The notes under the pieces: model-generated
What the model was told of the DNA's origin: nothing
Seen by the model: the letters and a program-made list of their open reading frames with translations, nothing else
Databases searched by the model: none
Shown here: piece after piece, positions 22,814-30,202 of the stretch
Position numbering within the stretch: position 1 is the first letter of the stretch
Layout of the letters: each line of letters starts with the position of its first letter
Source of the DNA: an uncultured Prevotellaceae bacterium
GTDB taxonomy: Bacteria > Bacteroidota > Bacteroidia > Bacteroidales > Bacteroidaceae
Direction of reading: 5' to 3'
NCBI GenBank assembly: GCA_902786565.1
Contig: CADACW010000022.1
Coordinates: 1-47,094, forward strand
Length of the DNA stretch: 47,094 nucleotides
Program-made: the position numbers and the translations under genes

Positions 22814-23974
22814 TTATTGTTTAAATTTATTAATCAGGTTGGAGACAGTCTCCACCTCGGCATCGGTCATAGCCTGATGGCAAGGCAGACTGAGTTCCTG
22901 GGCATGTATCTGCTCAGTGACAGGAAGGCAAAGATTGTGCCATTCTTTGTAGCACTGCTGTTTGTGCGGCGGAATGGGATAGTGAATGATGGTCTGCACG
23001 CCCTGTTCTGCCAAAAAGGCTTGCAGGCGGTCACGCTGCTGGCAGAGCACAGGGAAGATGTGGAAGACGTGGGAGAGTGAAGGGCGGAGAGCGGAGCGTG
23101 ACGAATGGGGGATGGTGACTGCCGGGGCCTTCAGCTGGTCGCAATAGTAAGCGGCAATGGCGCGGCGGCGGTCATTGTCACTGTCCAGGTGCTTCAGCTT
23201 GACGGACAGAACGGCGGCCTGCACTTCGTCAAGGCGGCTGTTGCGGCCGATGTAGTCGAAGACGTACTTGCGCGAAGAACCGTAGTTGGCAATGGCGCGG
23301 ACGGTCTCTGCCAGTCGGTCGTCGTCGGTGGTCACAGCGCCGGCATCGCCCAGTGCGCCCAGGTTTTTCCCCGGATAGAAGCTGTGGGCTGCTGCGTGGC
23401 CGAGAGAGCCGGTCCTTCTTTGCTGCAACAGTGTTGCAGCATAGGGGGGCAGGGGGGCAGCATAGGGCGACAGGCAGCCGTGGGCCTGGGCGTTGTCTTC
23501 AAGCAGGAGCAGATGGTGGCGACGGCAAATGTCGGCAATGCGCGGCGTGTAGGCACAGCAGCCATAGAGATGCACCATCATAATAGCCCGCGTGCGGGGC
23601 GTGATGGCCTGCTCAATCAGCGAGTCGTCAATCTCGAGGGTGTCTATTGAGGGCTCCACAAGCACTGGGCGCAGGCGGTTCTCGGTGATGGAGAGGATGG
23701 TGGCGATGTAGGTATTGGCCGGAACGACGACCTCATCGCCCTCGTTCAGCACGCCCAGTTCCTTGTAGGCCCGCAGGATAATGGTCAGGGCATCAAGCCC
23801 GTTGGCCACCCCAATGCAGTGCTTGGTGCCTATATAGCGGGCATAGTCGGCCTCGAAGCGGGCCGTGGCCTCACCGCGCAAATACCAGCCAGAGTCGATG
23901 ATGCTGGCCACGGCCTCGTGGATTTCCTCGGCATGGAGGGCGGTGATGCGCTTCAGGGGGAGATATTCAATCAT
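22814..23974 (-). CDS. fdtB: PLP-dependent sugar aminotransferase, FdtB/QdtB-like
   Basis: 386 residues from the ATG at 23974, which overlaps the preceding stop as ATGA; an in-frame ATG nine bases upstream is possible. It belongs to the DegT/DnrJ/EryC1 family that aminates keto-sugar nucleotides. Evidence: VANGLDALTIILRAY, VVVPANTYIATI, MMVHLYGCCAYTPRI, LLEDNAQAHG and SFYPGKNLGALGDAGAV, with the PLP lysine in PGKN, and RNSRLDEVQAAVL. Next to an FdtA-like ketoisomerase and an acyltransferase, it most likely makes a dTDP-3-amino-3,6-dideoxyhexose. An insertion of about 12 residues (SPYAAPLPPYAAT) precedes QRRTGSLGHAAAHSF; it is a DNA-level direct repeat. Fuc3N versus Qui3N stereochemistry cannot be decided. 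Confidence 0.85.
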   Translation of the reverse strand: MIEYLPLKRITALHAEEIHEAVASIIDSGWYLRGEATARFEADYARYIGTKHCIGVANGLDALTIILRAYKELGVLNEGDEVVVPANTYIATILSITENRLRPVLVEPSIDTLEIDDSLIEQAITPRTRAIMMVHLYGCCAYTPRIADICRRHHLLLLEDNAQAHGCLSPYAAPLPPYAATLLQQRRTGSLGHAAAHSFYPGKNLGALGDAGAVTTDDDRLAETVRAIANYGSSRKYVFDYIGRNSRLDEVQAAVLSVKLKHLDSDNDRRRAIAAYYCDQLKAPAVTIPHSSRSALRPSLSHVFHIFPVLCQQRDRLQAFLAEQGVQTIIHYPIPPHKQQCYKEWHNLCLPVTEQIHAQELSLPCHQAMTDAEVETVSNLINKFKQ

Positions 23975-24912
23975 AGCTGCCATTCGTAAGTGTCAAAACA
24001 CACGGCACGTGCGCCAAAGCCCTCTTTCTGATAAATCAGCGAGTCGTGCAGGTCGGAACTGTGGGGCATGTTCGACGTTCCCAAATCGAAGAGCCGGAAA
24101 TCCGAAAACACATCATGGATAAGCCTGTCATAGAGACCATCCACAGCGTGAAGACGCTTGCCGCTGGGCGATGCCGAGATGTATTGGGCTCGCACCACGT
24201 CACGTGAGAGATAAAGCACCGTCCCTGCCAGCATCTCACCCTCTGCTGAAAAGGCGGCCCAAAGCTGGATATTGTCCGGGAACCGGCTCTTCAGCAACAG
24301 CATCTCGTCGAGCGTGTGGACGGGGCGGGTGCCGAACTTCTCCATCAGATTGTCAGAAAGGATGTGCCAGAAAGCCTCAAAGTCGTCGGTCTGCCTCACC
24401 GTGATGCCATTGGTGCGTGCCTTGTTTGCCGCATAGTGGCGGTCGCGCTTCCATTTCAGCAGATGGCTGAAGGTGATGACAGACGAAACGTCGCGCCCCA
24501 CAAGTGCGGCCTTGCTCTTCAGGACTATGGCATAAAGGTCTTCCTCCGCCGGCACCCTGTGATAGACGTGCGGCACCGGCTTGTACACTACCCTGCCGAC
24601 GCCTTGTTTTTTCCAATAGGCATTCAGTTCATCGAAAAGCTGGCACACCTTCGCCGTGGTCGTGGCTTCATTCATTACCAGTCCGCCGTAGGTCAGCCCT
24701 TGGTGGGAACAGAGCGTCTCCCCCACCCTATTGGCTGGCAGCAGGGCAAAGAGGGCGCCCTCCAGATAGCACATCAGCGAAGCGTCGGCAAAGCGGTCGG
24801 CATGATAGTCCATATAGCCTCGGTCGAAGAGGAACGTACCGTTCTTCGACTGTGCCACGAAAGTGTTCCACTCGCTGCAGCGTGCCGGGGAATATGGAAT
24901 GAGGTCAAACAC
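23971..24912 (-). CDS. GNAT-fold (FemAB-like) acyltransferase
   Basis: 313 residues. The fold is the double-GNAT type of FemAB/BioF2-like acetyltransferases: an N-terminal domain with TFLFDRGYMDYHADRF and LEGALFALLPANR, and a C-terminal domain with HYAANKARTNGITVRQ, FWHILSDNLMEKFG and LWAAFSAEGEMLAGTVLYL, ending in LIYQKEGFGARAV. Its position between the FdtB-like transaminase (4-bp overlap) and the FdtA-like isomerase (8-bp overlap) suggests that it N-acylates the 3-amino sugar nucleotide. That differs from the usual hexapeptide-repeat acetyltransferases (FdtC, QdtC), so the acyl donor and the exact step are inference. It could instead attach an amino acid. No signal sequence or membrane segment is seen. 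Confidence 0.7.
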   Translation of the reverse strand: MFDLIPYSPARCSEWNTFVAQSKNGTFLFDRGYMDYHADRFADASLMCYLEGALFALLPANRVGETLCSHQGLTYGGLVMNEATTTAKVCQLFDELNAYWKKQGVGRVVYKPVPHVYHRVPAEEDLYAIVLKSKAALVGRDVSSVITFSHLLKWKRDRHYAANKARTNGITVRQTDDFEAFWHILSDNLMEKFGTRPVHTLDEMLLLKSRFPDNIQLWAAFSAEGEMLAGTVLYLSRDVVRAQYISASPSGKRLHAVDGLYDRLIHDVFSDFRLFDLGTSNMPHSSDLHDSLIYQKEGFGARAVCFDTYEWQL

Positions 24913-25330
24913 CGTCTTTTCTCTCTTTATTTACGATGTTGAGGAACTCGCCGTAATCGTAGATGTACTCCTCTTCATCGAAAAGTTCGGAAGCCAGCAC
25001 CAGACAGACGGCGCCGCTTGAGAAATCCTCCAACGTGCGCCACACGCCAGTGCCTACATAAAGGCCCTGATACGGATGGTTCAGATGGTAGGCCTGGCGG
25101 TCTTGGCCATCGAACACCTCGACCGTGAACGAGCCGCTCACGGCGATGATGATTTCCTGGCAGGTGCGGTGGGCATGGCCGCCCCGCCGCTCGCCCGACG
25201 GCACGTCGTAGGTCCAGTAGACGCGGACTATGTCGAAGGGTATGTTCTTCATTTGCTCTGCCACGGTCAGGTTCCCGCGAGGGTCCACAATCTTGGGCAG
25301 CTCAATGACTCTTGACTTGTCTGGATTCAT
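24905..25330 (-). CDS. fdtA: dTDP-4-oxo-6-deoxyglucose 3,4-ketoisomerase, FdtA/QdtA-like
   Basis: 141 residues, a single cupin domain. FdtA/QdtA move the keto group of dTDP-4-keto-6-deoxyglucose from C4 to C3. The family markers are IVDPRGNLTVAEQ, FDIVRVYWTYDVPSGERRGGHAH with the catalytic and structural histidines (GGHAHRTCQE), VSGSFTVEVFDG and the C-terminal FDEEEYIYDYGEFL. It takes the product of RmlB, encoded in the same operon, and passes a 3-keto sugar to the FdtB-like transaminase. It overlaps the acyltransferase gene by 8 bp. FdtA and QdtA give different C4 epimers, and the sequence alone does not settle which. Confidence 0.85.
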   Translation of the reverse strand: MNPDKSRVIELPKIVDPRGNLTVAEQMKNIPFDIVRVYWTYDVPSGERRGGHAHRTCQEIIIAVSGSFTVEVFDGQDRQAYHLNHPYQGLYVGTGVWRTLEDFSSGAVCLVLASELFDEEEYIYDYGEFLNIVNKERKDGV

Positions 25331-25338
25331 TGCAACAG

Positions 25339-26538
25339 TTATTTCTTCATATATGGCTCCGTTCCCAGCACGGTCGTTGCCAGGCGCTTGGCCTTGGTGC
25401 GCAGCGCTTCAACGTCGTCGCCCACCTCGCCATAGCAGAGCACAACGCCCATTCGGCGGCCCTTGTGGGCTTCGGGCTTGCCGAAGATGCGTATGCGGGT
25501 ACGGTCTTCCTTGAGTGCCTCCTCAAGATTATAGGGCAGCAGCGAGCGGTCCACCGGTGTCTTGGCCTCTGTCGGCGAGAGGATGACGGCCGAGGCGCCG
25601 GCATGCTCAAGATGGATGGCAGGGATGGGCAGCCCCATCACGGCCCGGAAATGCAGCTCAAACTCGGAGAGATTGGTGGTGTGGCCAAGGGTGACCATGC
25701 CCGTGTCGTGCGGCCGTGGCGACAATTCGCTGAAGATGACTTCGCCCTGACGGGTCAGGAAGAACTCAACGCCCCAGATGCCGGCACCCGTGAGGGCTTT
25801 CGTCACCTTGTCGGCCATTGTTTGGGCCTGCTTCAGGGCCTCGTCGCTGATCTGATAGGGTTGCCACGACTCGCGGTAGTCGCCGCCTTTCTGCACATGA
25901 CCGATGGGCGGGCAGAACAGCGTGGGCCAGCCGTGCTGCTGGGTGACAGTAAGCAGGGTGAACTCTGATTCGAAGTCGATGAACTCCTCGATGATGACCT
26001 CCTTCACGTCGCCGCGGCTACCCTCCATAGCCTCACGGAAAGCGGTCTCCAGCTCGTCGTCGTTGTGCACATAGCTCTGGCCGTGGCCGCTCGACGACAT
26101 CAGCGGCTTCACCACGCAGGGGAATCCAATCTCGTCGGCAGCCTGCTTGAACTCGTCGAAGGTCTTGGCATAGAAATACTTGGCCGTGCGCAGGCCCAGC
26201 TCCTTGGCGGCCAGGTCGCGGATGGCGCGGCGGTTCATGGTATAGTTGACGGCACGCGCCGAGGGCACCACCTGTATGCCCTCCTGCTCGAACTCGAAGA
26301 GGCGCTCGGTGCGGATGGCCTCAATCTCGGGCACGATGATGTCGGGCTGATGCTTGCGCACCACGGCCTCGAGGGCATCGCCGTCGAGCATTGAAAAGAC
26401 CTCACACTCGTCGGCCACCTGCATGGCTGGCGCATTCTCATAGCGGTCGCAGGCTATGACATACTGGCCGGCACGCATGGCGGCGATGACAAACTCCTTG
26501 CCTAACTCGCCGGAGCCTAATAATAGTATCTTCTTCAT
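25339..26538 (-). CDS. purT: Formate-dependent phosphoribosylglycinamide formyltransferase
   Basis: 399 residues, full length. PurT converts GAR to formyl-GAR with formate and ATP in purine synthesis. The ATP-grasp organisation is complete: [19 protein letters not shown] (Rossmann loop), [76 protein letters not shown] and the C-terminal [15 protein letters not shown]. It is embedded in the amino-sugar operon, 8 bp before fdtA in transcription order and 6 bp after a membrane-protein gene. No functional reason for that placement is seen; shared transcription may be accidental. Confidence 0.96.
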   Translation of the reverse strand: MKKILLLGSGELGKEFVIAAMRAGQYVIACDRYENAPAMQVADECEVFSMLDGDALEAVVRKHQPDIIVPEIEAIRTERLFEFEQEGIQVVPSARAVNYTMNRRAIRDLAAKELGLRTAKYFYAKTFDEFKQAADEIGFPCVVKPLMSSSGHGQSYVHNDDELETAFREAMEGSRGDVKEVIIEEFIDFESEFTLLTVTQQHGWPTLFCPPIGHVQKGGDYRESWQPYQISDEALKQAQTMADKVTKALTGAGIWGVEFFLTRQGEVIFSELSPRPHDTGMVTLGHTTNLSEFELHFRAVMGLPIPAIHLEHAGASAVILSPTEAKTPVDRSLLPYNLEEALKEDRTRIRIFGKPEAHKGRRMGVVLCYGEVGDDVEALRTKAKRLATTVLGTEPYMKK

Positions 26539-26544
26539 TTTCCT

Positions 26545-27477
26545 CTATATTTTTTTACCAAAGTAGTATTTAAGCGACTGGAAGCCTATAAACTGCAAAT
26601 GTCCCAGACAACGGCCAGACTGGAAAGCGTTTTTCAGCTCCTCATAATTCTTGTACATCGGTTCTTCGATTCCTAATGCCAGTCGGCCGTCTTTCACAAG
26701 CCAGAGGCCATATTCGTCTCTTGACCCTAACTGGCCATTGGATTTCTGCATCACGTGATAAAAACCGTCGAAATCTGCTACGTCATAGTACCAGGGTCTG
26801 AACGGCCATAACAGGCGTCTCACCTCTACCTGTCCACGCCATAGGGACACCTTTTTGTACGGGAAAAGATGGAGAAACAAGCAAGTACCAAAAAACAATG
26901 TCTCCATTGCCCCGAAAAGGACTACACCCAGTTGCACTGGCGTGCCATCCATCACGTCGGCGAAACACATTCCTACCCCAGTTAACATTAGGAATAAAAA
27001 GCCTGCTGCAATTCCATACAAGCGCAACTTGGCGTATTCAGAGACCACTTCTGCATTGTCTCTTGCAGCGAAACTGCTCTTGTCCTTCACTGCAACAGCC
27101 CCTTTTATTTCGTCATAATTGGAATATAAGTAAGAAGCAATGCTCACTATCCGTTTTCCGTCCTTTATCAACCGGAGCACTTCCCCTGTTCTACTATAGT
27201 CGGTCAAAACATAGTCGAACTCCGCAAAACGGTAGTACCCTTTCCAGAATGGCAGCAATAAGTTCTGGGTCTCAAGCCCGTCTGGCAATACTGTAATACG
27301 CTTCAAGGAGGCCAGATAGCCGATGCAAAACACCAGCGAAAACGCTCCCCAGGTAATCAAAACAGGAACGAGTACCCCCCTCTTGAATATGGAAGCCCCG
27401 CACAAGGCAAGAACTCCCAGTGCAATCAGGCAGAGGGTCGTGCAGACATTCTTTGTATTGAATTTGGAGGATACCAT
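26545..27477 (-). CDS. Membrane protein with an internal duplication, function unknown
   Basis: 310 residues. Two similar halves each have a pair of membrane segments followed by a soluble PH-like stretch. In the first half, TM helices near 13-30 and 36-56 precede WKGYYRFAEFDYVL...RLIKDGKRIVSIAS...YSNYDEIKGAV. In the second, helices near 152-172 and 182-203 precede FRPWYYDVADFDGFY...LWLVKDGRLALGIEE...YKNYEELKNAF. The match between halves (aromatic strand, L-I/V-K-D-G-K/R turn, Y-x-N-Y-x-E helix) is clear. No catalytic residues are seen. It may be a bacterial PH (YdbT/DUF304-like) membrane protein, but I do not recognise a named family. Base composition is AT-richer than the neighbouring genes. 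Confidence 0.65.
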   Translation of the reverse strand: MVSSKFNTKNVCTTLCLIALGVLALCGASIFKRGVLVPVLITWGAFSLVFCIGYLASLKRITVLPDGLETQNLLLPFWKGYYRFAEFDYVLTDYSRTGEVLRLIKDGKRIVSIASYLYSNYDEIKGAVAVKDKSSFAARDNAEVVSEYAKLRLYGIAAGFLFLMLTGVGMCFADVMDGTPVQLGVVLFGAMETLFFGTCLFLHLFPYKKVSLWRGQVEVRRLLWPFRPWYYDVADFDGFYHVMQKSNGQLGSRDEYGLWLVKDGRLALGIEEPMYKNYEELKNAFQSGRCLGHLQFIGFQSLKYYFGKKI

Positions 27478-27489
27478 TTCTTTCCTATC

Positions 27490-27738
27490 TTATTGTATGT
27501 CTTTCCACCCGTGCCGCGTCAGGTCTTTGTTCAGTGTGCCGTGCTGCATCTGGAACTTGGCGTATTCGCCCAGCACATACTCAAAGTCCCGAAATGCCGC
27601 CTCTTCGGTTTTGTCGTAACCTGAGAGGTCGAGCGACGGGCAGTAGGCTATAAACACATCGTTCTCCTTGAACACGTATATCGACACCGACACTTCCAGT
27701 GTACCTTTTGTCTTACTGAATACAATGGAGTCAATCAT
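27490..27738 (-). CDS. HicB-like protein without a HicA partner
   Basis: 82 residues. The partial RNase-H-like fold of HicB/UPF0150 is suggested by IYVFKENDVFIAYCPSLDLSGYDKT followed by the helix EEAAFRDFEYVLGEYAKFQM, where the Y-C-P-x-L-D-L-x-G strand-turn is typical. HicB proteins neutralise the HicA mRNA interferase, but no hicA-sized frame with its dsRBD-like pattern lies next to it, and there is no C-terminal helix-turn-helix for DNA binding. It sits 12 bp before the membrane-protein gene and 7 bp after rmlB. An antitoxin remnant or an unrelated function are both possible. Confidence 0.6.
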   Translation of the reverse strand: MIDSIVFSKTKGTLEVSVSIYVFKENDVFIAYCPSLDLSGYDKTEEAAFRDFEYVLGEYAKFQMQHGTLNKDLTRHGWKDIQ

Positions 27739-27745
27739 AGGCCTT

Positions 27746-28882
27746 TTACCTGTTCTTGTACATATTCTCGTAGTACTTCTGGTAGTCGCCGCTGGTCACG
27801 TTGTCCAGCCAGTCCTGGTTGTCCAGATACCAGCGGACGGTCTTCTCGATGCCCTCTTCGAACTGAAGGCTGGGCTCCCAGCCCAGCTCGCGCTGCAGCT
27901 TGCTGGAGTCGATGGCGTAGCGCAGGTCGTGGCCGGCACGGTCGGTAACGTAGGTGATGAGGTCCAGGTCTTCGCCCTCCTTGCGGCCCAGCAGGCGGTC
28001 GACGGTGTTGATGAGCACGCGGATGATGTCGATGTTCTTCCACTCGTTGAAGCCGCCGATGTTGTAGGTCTCGGCAATGAGCCCCTGGTGGAAGATGAGG
28101 TCGATGGCACGGGCATGGTCCTCCACGTAGAGCCAGTCGCGCACGTTCTCGCCCTTGCCGTAGACGGGCAGCGGCTTGCGGTGCCGGATATTGTTGATAA
28201 ACAGCGGGATGAGTTTCTCAGGGAACTGGTAGGGGCCGTAGTTGTTGGAGCAGTTGGTCACGATGACGGGCATGCCGTAGGTGTCGTGGTAGGCACGGAC
28301 GAAATGGTCGCTCGATGCCTTGGCTGCCGAGTAGGGCGAGTGGGGATTGTACTTCGTGGTCTCGAGGAAGAACTTGTCGCCGTAGGCCAGATGGTGCTCG
28401 GCCGACGATGCCGTGGTGGTGAATGGCGGCTCAATGCCCTCGGGGTGTGTCAGTTCCAGTGCGCCGTAGACCTCGTCGGTCGAGATGTGGTAGAAGCGCT
28501 TGCCCTCATACCGCTCCGGCAGGCTCTCCCAGTAGAGCTTGGCGGCCTGCAGCAGGCTGAGCGTGCCCATCACGTTGGTCTTGGCAAAGGTGAAGGGATC
28601 CTTGATGGAGCGGTCCACATGGCTCTCGGCGGCCAGATGGATGATGCCGTCCACCCGCTTCTCCTGCATCAACTTGTAGAAGGCGTCGAAGTCGCAGATG
28701 TCCATCTTGACGAACTCATAGTTCGGGCGGTCCTCGATGTCCTTCAGGTTGGCCAGATTGCCAGCGTAGGTCAGCTTGTCGAGGTTGATGATGTGATACT
28801 CAGGATACTTGTTCACGAAAAGGCGAACCACATGGCTGCCAATGAATCCGGCACCGCCGGTAATAACGATAGTTCTCTTCAT
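27746..28882 (-). CDS. rfbB: dTDP-glucose 4,6-dehydratase
   Basis: 378 residues, slightly longer than the usual 350-360. The SDR-fold enzyme (RmlB) makes dTDP-4-keto-6-deoxyglucose. Evidence: TGGAGFIGSHVVR near the N terminus (NAD+ binding), HLAAESHVDRSI, STDEVYGAL with the Thr-Asp-Glu catalytic trio, YSAAKASSDHFVRAY with the Tyr-x3-Lys pair, NCSNNYGPYQFPEKLIP, VRDWLYVEDHARAI and YNIGGFNEWKNIDI. A 15-residue insertion (LLGRKEGEDLDLITYV region) is within family variation. It feeds FdtA/FdtB in the same operon. rmlA, rmlC and rmlD are not adjacent, so the dTDP-glucose supply must be encoded elsewhere. Confidence 0.95.
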   Translation of the reverse strand: MKRTIVITGGAGFIGSHVVRLFVNKYPEYHIINLDKLTYAGNLANLKDIEDRPNYEFVKMDICDFDAFYKLMQEKRVDGIIHLAAESHVDRSIKDPFTFAKTNVMGTLSLLQAAKLYWESLPERYEGKRFYHISTDEVYGALELTHPEGIEPPFTTTASSAEHHLAYGDKFFLETTKYNPHSPYSAAKASSDHFVRAYHDTYGMPVIVTNCSNNYGPYQFPEKLIPLFINNIRHRKPLPVYGKGENVRDWLYVEDHARAIDLIFHQGLIAETYNIGGFNEWKNIDIIRVLINTVDRLLGRKEGEDLDLITYVTDRAGHDLRYAIDSSKLQRELGWEPSLQFEEGIEKTVRWYLDNQDWLDNVTSGDYQKYYENMYKNR

Positions 28883-28902
28883 ATTATTTTATTGTCGATT
28901 TA

Positions 28903-29085
28903 TTAGTTTTGCTGGTTGTTCTTGAGACGTTTCCAAAGGCCGAGGACAAACATCACGAGGAAGCAGGTGCCGAAGGTGGTAGATGCCTCCTGCCACGACT
29001 TGTCGAGGCCAATGACACAAAACAATAACGTGGCAACAGCCGCAACTATTGTGCAAAGTGCTATTTCTGCAAGATATTCTTTCAT
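28903..29085 (-). CDS. Small two-helix membrane protein
   Basis: 60 residues from the ATG at 29085, which overlaps the phosphoesterase stop as ATGA (29082-29085). Two hydrophobic segments (about 5-25 and 36-52) are separated by a short polar loop (GLDKSWQEASTT), and the tail WKRLKNNQQN is basic, so both ends should be cytoplasmic. No family is recognised. The tight coupling supports a real gene although it is short. Confidence 0.65.
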   Translation of the reverse strand: MKEYLAEIALCTIVAAVATLLFCVIGLDKSWQEASTTFGTCFLVMFVLGLWKRLKNNQQN

Positions 29086-29582
29086 TTGCGGGGGTCTGAA
29101 AGGGTGATGACTTCAAGGTCTTTAAACGTGGCACCGTCGATGACGAGGCGCATCAGCGTGCGCTCCGGATGCCAGCCCTGCAGTCCGGCGGCGCCGGGGT
29201 TCAGGTGTAGCAGGCCGAGGGCCTTGTCATACTTCACCTTGAGGATGTGGGAGTGTCCGGCGATGAAGAGCTGGGGCGGATTGGTGTAGAGCAGATGGCG
29301 CACCGAGGGGTCGTAGTTGCCCGGATAGCCTCCGATGTGCTTGATGAGCACGTCGACATCCTCGCACTTGAACCGGCAGAGCTCGCGGTACATCAGGCGC
29401 AGGTCGCCGCCGTCGCAATTGCCGCAGACGGCACGCAGAGGGCGGAAGGCGGCCAGCCGCTCGGCCACCTCAACAGAGCCGATGTCGCCGGCGTGCCATA
29501 TCTCGTCGCACGGCTCAAAGTAGTGCAGATATTTCTCGTCCCAGTAGCTGTGGGTGTCGCTCAGTAAGCCAATGGTTTTCAT
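29082..29582 (-). CDS. YfcE/MJ0936-family metallophosphoesterase
   Basis: 166 residues from ATG 29582; an upstream in-frame start would lie inside the neighbouring gene. The calcineurin-like fold is evident: LLSDTHSYWD (Asp and His metal ligands), IWHAGDIGSVEV (D), AVCGNCDG (N and D; GNCD in place of the usual GNxD), FIAGHSH and HLNPGAAGLQG. YfcE-type enzymes hydrolyse phosphodiesters in vitro, and their cellular substrate is uncertain. ATGA overlaps on both sides with the cytidylate-kinase-like and the small membrane-protein gene show close coupling. Confidence 0.88.
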   Translation of the reverse strand: MKTIGLLSDTHSYWDEKYLHYFEPCDEIWHAGDIGSVEVAERLAAFRPLRAVCGNCDGGDLRLMYRELCRFKCEDVDVLIKHIGGYPGNYDPSVRHLLYTNPPQLFIAGHSHILKVKYDKALGLLHLNPGAAGLQGWHPERTLMRLVIDGATFKDLEVITLSDPRK

Positions 29583-30202
29583 TTCTCGAAACGCTTGCGG
29601 ATGAAGTGTGCAATGAACTGCTCGGTCTGCTGCAGGCCAAGGATGGAGGCGTCGATGCATAGGTCGTAGTTCTCGGCGGCCCCCCAGCGCTTGCCGGTAT
29701 AGTAGTTGTAGTAGGCGGCACGGCGGCTCTCGCCCTGCTCAATGAAGTGGCGGGCGGCCTCCTCGTCGATGCACTGCTTGGCCATGACCTGACCGATGCG
29801 GAAGCTCATCGGGGCGGTGACGAAGATGTTGACCACATTGTCGAAATCGCGCAGCACATAGTCGGCACAGCGGCCCACAAAGACACAGGAGCCCTGGCTG
29901 GCGGCCTTGCGGATGGCATCGCTCTGGAACTGGAAGAAGGAGTCCTGCGAGAAGCTCTGGCGCGAATAGTCGGCCGTGGCCGAGAGGGCGTTGGGTATGT
30001 GGAGGAACGAGCGCAGGAAACTCTTGTGCTCGTCGTTCTGCTCGAAGAATCGCTCGGACAGGCCGCTCTCCTTGGCCGCCAGGTTCAGCAGTTCACGGTC
30101 GTAGTAGGTGGCGCTGAAGTCGAGGGCCAGCATCCGTCCGATGTCGTGGCCGCCGCTGCCCAGCTGGCGCCCAATGTTGATGATGATATGGCGGTTGGTC
30201 AT
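29579..30202 (-). CDS. Cytidylate kinase-like family protein
   Basis: 207 residues. A P-loop kinase of the cytidylate kinase-like family: the N-terminal IINIGRQLGSGGHDIGRML holds a variant Walker A (GRQLGSGGHDIG), then YYDRELLNLAAKESGL, SCVFVGRCADYVLRD, VFVTAPMSFRIGQVM and GESRRAAYYNYYTGKRWG as lid and base region. This family, common in Bacteroidota and Firmicutes, is distinct from the housekeeping Cmk and its substrate is unproven. Its ATG shares a base with the MATE stop codon as TAATG, and its stop overlaps the next ATG, so it is within a tightly packed operon. Confidence 0.88.
   Translation of the reverse strand: MTNRHIIINIGRQLGSGGHDIGRMLALDFSATYYDRELLNLAAKESGLSERFFEQNDEHKSFLRSFLHIPNALSATADYSRQSFSQDSFFQFQSDAIRKAASQGSCVFVGRCADYVLRDFDNVVNIFVTAPMSFRIGQVMAKQCIDEEAARHFIEQGESRRAAYYNYYTGKRWGAAENYDLCIDASILGLQQTEQFIAHFIRKRFEK

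Noticed and set aside
27668-28906. 412-codon plus-strand frame opposite rfbB
   Set aside because: Val/Leu-rich shadow of a gene with complete RmlB motifs.
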